Positions 1-5,137 of a DNA stretch of 6,022 nt are shown here, piece by piece. The DNA comes from ZC4RG30 sp040508085 (GTDB lineage: Bacteria > Pseudomonadota > Gammaproteobacteria > Steroidobacterales > Steroidobacteraceae): positions 1 to 6,022 of the forward strand of contig JBEVNO010000152.1 of the NCBI GenBank assembly GCA_040508085.1, in the 5' to 3' direction. How positions within the stretch are numbered: position 1 is the stretch's first letter; every line of letters begins with the position of its first letter. Under the pieces are notes generated by a model, which saw only the letters and a program-made list of their open reading frames with translations, was not told where the DNA came from and did not search any database. The translations under genes were made by a program, and so were the position numbers.

Positions 1-291
1 GATCCCCTTGAGATCGATCGACAATGTCAGCAACACCAGCGCGGCCGGCAGCAGCACGTCACGTGCGATCGGGTTGTACAGCTTGGTGGTGTGCCCATCG
101 ATCAGGCCACTGGTGTTGTAGATGGCCGGGATGAAATAGCACAGCAACAGCGCCGGCACCCACGTGAATATTTTCTTCAGCAGCGGTGTGGGGCCGCTGG
201 CCAGCCAGAAAATCAACGCCAATGTGGCGGCGATCAGGCCGAGGCCGACAATGTCGTTGGTGATCAGGGCAGTACTGGGTTCGGTCGGCAT
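1..291 (-). CDS. DUF819 family integral membrane protein (N-terminal part, cut by window edge)
   Basis: Reading the minus strand from an ATG at 291-289 gives 97 residues open to the window edge, so the 3' end of the gene is missing. The product starts MPTEPSTALITNDIVGLGLI and contains three hydrophobic stretches at about residues 13-31, 40-57 and 76-91. The pattern is the N-terminus of the DUF819 (YjcL-like) family: an early ITND motif, a WVPALLLCYFIPAIYNT segment, a YNPIARDVLLPAALVLLTLSIDLKGI-like third segment. Family members have about ten membrane segments and are of unknown function, perhaps transporters. AGAGGA lies 7-11 bases before the ATG and serves as ribosome binding site; the upstream ATG at 299 runs straight into a stop and is not the start. 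The gene points the same way as the two-component operon but is separated from it by a terminator, so it is probably a separate unit. Family assignment is from motif memory. Confidence 0.82.
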   Translation of the reverse strand, partial: MPTEPSTALITNDIVGLGLIAATLALIFWLASGPTPLLKKIFTWVPALLLCYFIPAIYNTSGLIDGHTTKLYNPIARDVLLPAALVLLTLSIDLKGI

Positions 292-319
292 CAAGCCATC
301 CTCTGTCGATCGAAGGGAT

Positions 320-346
320 AAAAAAAAGCGCCGCATAAAGCGGCGC
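320..346 (-). terminator. Rho-independent terminator of the regulator/kinase operon
   Basis: On the minus strand a perfect 7-bp stem GCGCCGC / GCGGCGC (346-340 and 334-328) closes a 5-base loop and is followed directly by eight T residues (327-320). This is a textbook intrinsic terminator. It sits 60 bases past the kinase stop codon (406-408) and about 29 bases before the DUF819 start, so it ends the two-component operon. On the plus strand the hairpin has an A-tract before it and no T-tract after it, so it acts in one direction only. Confidence 0.9.
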
Positions 347-405
347 ACCTGGAGCTTAACATTGTCATCACGACGCCACACTTCGCGGCGCCGCGTGCAC
401 GACGT

Positions 406-1737
406 TCACGATGCGGGCAGCGGGGGGCGGTCATCGCGCCCAGGCAGTGAGGCGCCCAGATCGAGGATCACGCAGGTACCGCGCGGCACGCACGGTTCGA
501 TCTGCAGCGCCCAGCCGAGGTGTTCACAGAGCCGCGCGATCAGCTCCAGCCCGATGCCGCTCTGCTCGTTGCGGTCGCCCCGCGCCATGCGCGCATGCAC
601 GGCGGCGATCTCTTCCGGGCTCATGCCCAGCCCGGGATCCTGCAGCGTCACCACCGCCTGCGCGGAGACCTGGATGTGGATGGTGCCGCGGCCACTGTTC
701 TCGATCGCGTTGCGCAGCAGATTGCCGATCGCCGCCTGGACCACGCCCAGCGGCGCGACGATATCCACGCGCGCCAGGCCATCGATCTCGATGCGCAGGT
801 CCTTGTCGCCCATCAGGTGGCGATGGTCTTCGATGATGTGCGGGACCAGCAGGTCCAGCGCAATGCGTTCGCCCAGTGCGGCCAGCCGCGCCGGATCGCG
901 CGCCAGGATCAGCAACAGCTGGATCAGGTGCTCCACGCCCTGCGCGGTGCGATGCACCCGCTGCATCTGCTGGCGGGCGCGCTCGGGGAGCGCCGGCTGG
1001 CCGAGTGCAAGCTCGGCGGCGCCAGTGATCACCGCGATCGGCGTGCGCAGCTCATGGCTGGCCGTGCTGATGAAGACGCGCTCGCGTTCGACGAACTGTT
1101 CGTTGCGCGCCAGGTAGTCGTTGAGCGCGTTGGCGATCACGTACAGCTCGGAGCTGGCGCGCGGATCCACCTCCACCCGTTGCCCGGGCACGCCGGGGTG
1201 CAGGTCGTCGATGCGCCGGGCCAGCGAGCTCAGCGGACGGACCAGGCGGCCGACGCCGAAGGACGCCATCAGCACAGTGACGATGATCATCAGCACGCCG
1301 GCCAGCAGCACCCAGCGCGTGGCGAACTGTTCCAGCTCGTGGAAGTCATTGATGTCCAGCACCAGCGCCAGCCGCCCCAGCGCCGCGGTCTCACGCACCA
1401 TCACCGCGCTGGCGCGGCCGTTGACCTCCACACCGTCGTGCAGCCCCGGATGCAGCGTGCGCAGGCTCTCGGGCACCGTCGGGCTGCCATTGATGTAGAA
1501 CAGCCGCAGCGTGTCCGAATCCTGCCAGCGGTAATGCGGCTCGTGTTCGATGTGGTTGACGATGCTGTCCAGCTCGGAGTTGAGCAGCGCGCGCCATGCC
1601 GAGTGCTCGGCGTGTTCATGCACATAGTTGCCCACGCTGAAGACCGCCAGCGAGATCAGCGCCAGATAGCCCAGCAGCCACCACACCATGCGCCGGTGCA
1701 GGGGCGCCGGCCTGGGCGTGCGCTCAGGCCGCGTCAT
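406..1737 (-). CDS. Membrane sensor histidine kinase, ColS/VgrS-like
   Basis: A 443-residue inner-membrane sensor kinase that would phosphorylate the response regulator encoded just upstream. In order: a short basic N-terminus; TM1 at about residues 18-37; a periplasmic sensor of about 100 residues (38-140); TM2 at about 142-163; a HAMP linker (about 164-215); HisKA with SHELRTPIAVI and phospho-acceptor His228; and HATPase_c with an N box (NLLRNAIEN, Asn343), G1 (DPGLGM, Asp367) and G2 (GIGL, 394-397). All catalytic boxes are present, so it should be active. The ATP lid between G1 and G2 is short and lacks an obvious F box. The periplasmic part carries HEHAEH (40-45), which includes an ExxE (Glu41, Glu44), and HIEHEPH (62-68), suggestive of metal binding. 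ColS/VgrS kinases are known to sense Fe3+ or Zn2+ through an ExxE motif. The ATG start lies inside the end of the regulator gene (14-base overlap), indicating translational coupling. The kinase call is firm; the ColS/VgrS assignment and the metal ligand are inference. Confidence 0.93.
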   Translation of the reverse strand: MTRPERTPRPAPLHRRMVWWLLGYLALISLAVFSVGNYVHEHAEHSAWRALLNSELDSIVNHIEHEPHYRWQDSDTLRLFYINGSPTVPESLRTLHPGLHDGVEVNGRASAVMVRETAALGRLALVLDINDFHELEQFATRWVLLAGVLMIIVTVLMASFGVGRLVRPLSSLARRIDDLHPGVPGQRVEVDPRASSELYVIANALNDYLARNEQFVERERVFISTASHELRTPIAVITGAAELALGQPALPERARQQMQRVHRTAQGVEHLIQLLLILARDPARLAALGERIALDLLVPHIIEDHRHLMGDKDLRIEIDGLARVDIVAPLGVVQAAIGNLLRNAIENSGRGTIHIQVSAQAVVTLQDPGLGMSPEEIAAVHARMARGDRNEQSGIGLELIARLCEHLGWALQIEPCVPRGTCVILDLGASLPGRDDRPPLPAS

Positions 1738-2425
1738 TGGCGCTGTCCGCGGCTGCTACGCCCAGGCGGTAGCCGACCCGCGGCAAGGTGTGGATCAGCT
1801 TCTGCTGGAAGGGGCCATCCACGCTGCGGCGCAGTTCGTAGATGTGCGAGCGCAGCAGATCGCCATCGGGCAGCTCATCGCCCCACAGGGCGAACTCCAG
1901 CTGTTGGCGGGTGACCGCGCCCGGGCTGGCCCGCATCAGCACGTCCAGCAGCTTGCGACAGGCCGGATACAGATGCAGCGGTCTGCCGCCGCGCTGCGCT
2001 TCGAGCGTCGCCAGGTCCAGCGTGAGATCGGCCACCGCCAACACCTTGCGCGGATTGCGCCCCTTGGCGCGCACCATCAGCGCTTCCAGGCGCACTTCCA
2101 GCTCGGGCAGCGCGAACGGCTTGGTCAGGTAATCATCGGCGCCCGCCCGGAAGCCGGCGATCTTGTCCGGCAGTTCGTCGCGCGCGGTAAGCATGATCAC
2201 CGGCACTTCCGAGCCGTGGTCGGCACGCAGCCGGCGCAGTACCTCCGGGCCTTCCATGCGCGGCAGCATCCAGTCCAGGATCAACGCGTCATAGGGCTGC
2301 GACACGGCCAGGTGCAGGCCGGTGACGCCATCGGGCGCGACGTCGAGCACGTGGCCCCGCGACTCGAAGTAATCGAACAGATTGGCAACCAGCTGACGGT
2401 TGTCTTCAATGACCAGCAGCCGCAT
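1724..2425 (-). CDS. OmpR/PhoB-class response regulator, ColR/VgrR-like
   Basis: A 233-residue cytoplasmic transcription factor. The receiver domain (about 1-118) has the acidic pair Glu7-Asp8, phospho-acceptor Asp51 in LILDWMLP, Thr80 in IMLTARD and Lys102 in YLTKPF, the complete active site. The C-terminal winged-helix domain (about 125-221) contains VTRQQLEFALWGDELPDGD, then LRSHIYELRRSVDGPF, and ends in the wing LIHTLPRVGYRLG. The ELPDxDxLRxHI signature is one I associate with the ColR/VgrR subgroup of Pseudomonas and Xanthomonas. The frame stays open far upstream, but MRLLVIEDN at 2425 is the family's normal start; the upstream extension reads as low-complexity antisense to the neighbouring gene. 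A purine-rich AAGAGAG lies about 8-14 bases before the ATG. It is the first gene of an operon with the kinase and is transcribed away from the glycosyltransferase gene, so it may bind the shared upstream region. Function as a DNA-binding regulator is firm; the target genes are inferred. Confidence 0.94.
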   Translation of the reverse strand: MRLLVIEDNRQLVANLFDYFESRGHVLDVAPDGVTGLHLAVSQPYDALILDWMLPRMEGPEVLRRLRADHGSEVPVIMLTARDELPDKIAGFRAGADDYLTKPFALPELEVRLEALMVRAKGRNPRKVLAVADLTLDLATLEAQRGGRPLHLYPACRKLLDVLMRASPGAVTRQQLEFALWGDELPDGDLLRSHIYELRRSVDGPFQQKLIHTLPRVGYRLGVAAADSANDAA

Positions 2426-2528
2426 GGGAGACTCTCTTGCCCGGTTGCGCGCATGGTAGCGGGAACCGTGTCGGAATCCGGTCGTAGCGCGATGGTTACG
2501 ACGTTTTTCCCACGCTGTCGGGCAGACA
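2426..2528. promoter_or_regulatory. Divergent promoter region between regulator and lipid-modification genes
   Basis: About 103 bases separate the regulator start (minus strand) from the most upstream possible start of the glycosyltransferase gene (plus strand), so both promoters must lie here or just inside the genes. I could not pick out confident -35/-10 pairs on either strand. A TACCAT on the minus strand is -10-like but has no well-spaced -35. A T-tract (2504-2508) is the only AT-rich island. The region also holds the inverted repeat described separately. That it contains promoters follows from the divergent gene arrangement rather than from recognised boxes. Confidence 0.55.
2481..2502. 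repeat. Inverted repeat GTCGTA-N10-TACGAC, candidate operator
   Basis: GTCGTA (2481-2486) and TACGAC (2497-2502) are perfect inverted half-sites with a 10-base spacer, so their centres are 16 bases apart. They lie between the divergent regulator and glycosyltransferase genes. OmpR-class regulators more often bind direct repeats, and a 6+6 match can arise by chance, so an operator role is only a possibility. I found no convincing full match here to the published Pseudomonas ColR box as I remember it. Confidence 0.3.
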
Positions 2529-4265
2529 GTGGCTGTTTTGCCGGCGAGAGTGCGCGTGCCCGACTCCTTCTTCCAGCGGCGGTGGCCGCGCGTGCTGGTC
2601 TGTCTCGCCCTGCTGCTGGCGCTGGCGGCCGGCATCGGCCTGCGCCAGCCCTCGCCGCCGGATGAACCGCGCTTCGTGCTGGCGGCCCGTGCCATGGTCG
2701 CCTCCGGCCAGTGGCTGCTGCCCCATCGTGGCAGCGAGCTGTACGCGGAAAAACCCCCGGTCTTCATGTGGATGCAGGCGGTCAGCCACCAGCTGACCGG
2801 CGGCAGGGCAGTCGCCTTCCTGTTGCCCTCGCTGCTGGCCGCGCTGCTCACGCTGTGGCTGACCTGGGATCTGGGCCGGCGCCTGTGGACCCGGCGCATC
2901 GGCGGGTGGGCGATGCTCGCCCTGTTCAGCTGCCTGCAGTTCGGCCTGATGGCCAAACGGGCGCAGATCGACATGGTGCTGGTGGCCATGACGACCCTGT
3001 CGCTGTGGGGGCTGCTGCGCCACCTGCTGGAGGGCCGCAACCGGCCGGCGCTGTGGCTGGCCGGCTTCGCCGCAGGGCTGGGCACGGTGACCAAGGGCGT
3101 GGGCTTCCTGCCGCTGCTGGTGCTGGTACCGTTTGCCCTCTGGCGCTGGCGCGTCCGTGGCCGGGCGCTGCCGCACGGCACCGCGCGCGATCTGTGGTGG
3201 CTGCTGCCGGCGTTCCTGCTCGGCACGGCGGTCTGGCTGCTACCGCTGGGCATCGCCCTGCTGCACTCGGCCGACCCGGCCCTGCATGCCTACGCGCGCG
3301 AGCTGCTGTTCAAGCAGACCGGCACCCGCTACGCCCATGCCTGGCACCACGTGAAGCCCGCCTGGTACTACCTGCAGGTGATGGCGATCTTGTGGCTGCC
3401 CGGCAGCCTGTTGCTGCCCGCCCTGATCCCGGCATGGTGGCGGCGGCTCAAGCGCCTGGATGGACGCGTGTGGCTGCTGCTGGGGTGGGCGCTGCTGGTG
3501 CTGGCCTTCTTCAGTGCCAGCCCCGGCAAGCGCGAGGTCTACCTCTTCCCGATGCTGCCCGCGCTGTGCCTGGCCGCCGCCCCGCTGCTGCCCGGCCTGC
3601 TGCGCCGGGCCGGGCTGCGCTGGCTGCTGTGGGTGTATGTCGCCGTGCTGGGTACAGCGGCGCTGTATACCGGCACGCAGTTGTGGTTCGGCAGCGCATG
3701 GGCGCACGTGCAACTGGCCCGGCGCGCGATGCCCGACAGCGTGCTGCCCGTGCTCGGCGGCGGGTTGATCGCCTTCGGCGTGGTGCTGCTGGCCCTGGCA
3801 CTGTGGTGGCGCCAACGGCGCGCGGGTGCGCTGGTGGTGGCGACCGCCGTCCTGCTCTGGAACCTGTACGGCTGGGTGGTGATGCCCACGCTGGATCCGT
3901 ACAGTTCGGCCTCGGCCGTGATGCAGCAGGTGGGCGCGCGGATCGGGCCGGATGCCGAACTGGGCATGGTGGCCTGGCGCGAGCAGAACCTGCTGCAGGC
4001 CGACCGCCGCGTCACCGATTTCGGCTTCAAGACACCGTGGGCGCAGCAATGGCAGGCGGCGGGTCCGTGGTTGGCGCAGGCCCCGCGCCAACGCTGGCTG
4101 CTGGTACTGGACGAGGCGATCAGCCCGTGCGTGGACCCCTCGGCGGTGATCGGGATCGGGAGCGCCAACCGCAACCGGTGGCTGCTGGTGCCGGGTACCG
4201 CGTGGCGCGCGGACTGCCATGCCGCAGTGACCGCCACCGACAGTGGGCAGGACGAGGAAGACTGA
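2529..4265 (+). CDS. ArnT-like GT-C family (GT83/PMT) glycosyltransferase
   Basis: A 578-residue polytopic inner-membrane protein with roughly 12-13 hydrophobic segments between residues 21 and 450 and a soluble C-terminal part (about 455-578). This matches ArnT (about 550 residues), which moves 4-amino-4-deoxy-L-arabinose from undecaprenyl phosphate to lipid A phosphate at the periplasmic face. Hallmarks: PPDEPRF in the first periplasmic loop (Asp45-Glu46, the GT-C catalytic acid position), AEKPPVFMW (Glu74, Lys75, the polyprenyl-phosphate contact region), KRAQID (Asp148) and SPGKREVYLFPMLPAL (331-346). The start is uncertain: GTG at 2529, 2550 and 2556 are in frame, and the last has the best Shine-Dalgarno (GAGAG five bases before) and gives MPDSFFQRRWP; residue numbers here use 2529. 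It heads the plus-strand group, divergent from the regulator. No L-Ara4N synthesis genes are in the window, so the sugar could instead be another polyprenyl-linked one such as galacturonate. Family firm, substrate unknown. Confidence 0.88.
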   Translation: MAVLPARVRVPDSFFQRRWPRVLVCLALLLALAAGIGLRQPSPPDEPRFVLAARAMVASGQWLLPHRGSELYAEKPPVFMWMQAVSHQLTGGRAVAFLLPSLLAALLTLWLTWDLGRRLWTRRIGGWAMLALFSCLQFGLMAKRAQIDMVLVAMTTLSLWGLLRHLLEGRNRPALWLAGFAAGLGTVTKGVGFLPLLVLVPFALWRWRVRGRALPHGTARDLWWLLPAFLLGTAVWLLPLGIALLHSADPALHAYARELLFKQTGTRYAHAWHHVKPAWYYLQVMAILWLPGSLLLPALIPAWWRRLKRLDGRVWLLLGWALLVLAFFSASPGKREVYLFPMLPALCLAAAPLLPGLLRRAGLRWLLWVYVAVLGTAALYTGTQLWFGSAWAHVQLARRAMPDSVLPVLGGGLIAFGVVLLALALWWRQRRAGALVVATAVLLWNLYGWVVMPTLDPYSSASAVMQQVGARIGPDAELGMVAWREQNLLQADRRVTDFGFKTPWAQQWQAAGPWLAQAPRQRWLLVLDEAISPCVDPSAVIGIGSANRNRWLLVPGTAWRADCHAAVTATDSGQDEED

Positions 4266-4366
4266 ACCATGGGGTGCGCTTAACCGGTGGGCAACATCGC
4301 TCCGACCGCTCTCCGACACCCCGCTGACGACCATGGCGCCGGAATCTCCCGCCGGCCCCATCGCCC
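4266..4366 (+). other. Intergenic gap inside the lipid-modification gene group
   Basis: The 101 bases between the glycosyltransferase stop and the phosphatase start hold no convincing gene. The only hairpin I see is GCCGG/CCGGC (4338-4342 and 4352-4356), a 5-bp stem with a 9-base loop and no following T-tract, so it is not an intrinsic terminator. Read-through from the upstream gene is therefore likely. A separate promoter is possible (CTTAAC at about 4278-4283 is the least GC-rich spot) but I could not identify one. Confidence 0.5.
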
Positions 4367-5137
4367 ATGCTCCCAGCGTTCACTGTTGCATTTTCCTCTG
4401 CACCGGCTGCCACGGCGACGCCGCGCTTCTACCGCGATCATCTCTGGATTCCGCTGGCGCTGACGCTGCTGGCCAGCGCACTGCTGATGGGTGCCGGCGG
4501 CGATCAGTGGCTGGCGGACCATCTGTACCGGCTGGAAGGCCAGCAGTGGGCACTGCAGAACGCCTGGCTCACCACGCACGTGATCCACCAGGCCGGCAAG
4601 TGGGCCAGCAGTGCAGCGGCGCTGGTCGCGATCCTGCTGTGCGTCCACGCCTGGCGCAGTGAACGGGCCGCCGCGTGGCGCTGGCCGCTGCTGTATCTGG
4701 TGGTGGCCGTTGCGCTGGGGACGGGGGCGGTCTCGCTGCTCAAGTCCTGGACCAACATGGATTGCCCGTGGGACCTGTCCCGCTACGGCGGCACCCGTGC
4801 GTTCATCGGCCTGTTTGCCAGCCGCCCACCGGGCATGCCGCGCGGCGTGTGCTTCCCCGGCGGGCATTCCAGCGCGGGCTTTGCCTGGATCAGCCTGTAC
4901 TTCGTTGCACTGATGATGCGCCCGGCGTGGCGCTGGCGCGGCCTGGCGCTCGGCCTGGTCGCCGGCGGCGTGTTCGGGTTCTCGCAGCAACTGCGCGGCG
5001 CGCATTTCCTTTCGCATGACCTGTGGACCCTGGCCACCTGCTGGGCGGTGTCGCTGGGCCTGTACCTGCCGGTGGAACGCATCCGCCGGCGCGAGCGCAG
5101 CACGCTGCCCGTCCGGGCGCAGGCAGACGCGGCATGA
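4367..5137 (+). CDS. PAP2-family membrane lipid phosphatase
   Basis: A 256-residue protein with about six hydrophobic segments (near 28-43, 82-95, 106-125, 168-184, 191-206 and 219-235), the topology of PAP2 phosphatases that act on periplasmic-side lipid phosphates such as lipid A phosphate (LpxE/LpxF/LpxT group), undecaprenyl pyrophosphate or phosphatidate. Motif 1 is KSWTNMDCPW (Lys126, Cys133-Pro134, so KX6CP instead of KX6RP). Motif 2 is FPGGHSS (164-168, His167). Motif 3 is SQQLRGAHFLSHDLW (206-220) with catalytic His213 and Gln207 where the common SRX5HX3D pattern has Arg. I recall this GAHFLSH variant from a proteobacterial PAP2 subgroup often found beside eptA, so it is probably functional rather than decayed. 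The ATG at 4367 has no clear ribosome binding site, so the start is less certain. Its TGA overlaps the next gene's ATG, implying coupled translation. Substrate is not determined by the sequence. Confidence 0.9.
   Translation: MLPAFTVAFSSAPAATATPRFYRDHLWIPLALTLLASALLMGAGGDQWLADHLYRLEGQQWALQNAWLTTHVIHQAGKWASSAAALVAILLCVHAWRSERAAAWRWPLLYLVVAVALGTGAVSLLKSWTNMDCPWDLSRYGGTRAFIGLFASRPPGMPRGVCFPGGHSSAGFAWISLYFVALMMRPAWRWRGLALGLVAGGVFGFSQQLRGAHFLSHDLWTLATCWAVSLGLYLPVERIRRRERSTLPVRAQADAA

Noticed and set aside
384..395. 12-bp perfect palindrome CGCGGCGCCGCG just after the kinase stop
   Set aside because: No loop for a hairpin and no T-tract; short GC palindromes are frequent at this base composition, so I did not call it a site.
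520..1914. Long plus-strand open frame (464 codons) opposite the histidine kinase gene
   Set aside because: It is antisense to a kinase with all its catalytic motifs. The translation is Gln/His/Arg/Ala-rich without any fold-like pattern, as expected for an opposite-strand frame in GC-rich DNA.
2497..2515. Possible ColR-type box around the TTTTT run
   Set aside because: The T-run followed by CCCAC is reminiscent of the Pseudomonas ColR consensus as I remember it, but the upstream positions do not match, so no ColR box is claimed.
2426..3253. N-terminal extension of the response regulator by some 276 residues on the minus strand
   Set aside because: The extension is Ser/Arg/Pro low-complexity, runs antisense through the glycosyltransferase gene, and the receiver domain starts normally at MRLLVIEDN (2425).
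2711..4327. Plus-strand 538-codon frame overlapping the glycosyltransferase
   Set aside because: Ala/Gly/Arg-rich translation in a shifted frame; the membrane-protein frame carrying conserved GT-C motifs is the real one.
4338..4356. Small hairpin before the phosphatase gene as a terminator
   Set aside because: Only a 5-bp stem with a 9-base loop and no T-run; it does not meet intrinsic terminator criteria.
3240..4361. Minus-strand 373-codon frame opposite the glycosyltransferase
   Set aside because: Gln/Gly/His/Pro-rich antisense composition with no recognisable domain and no supporting ribosome binding site.
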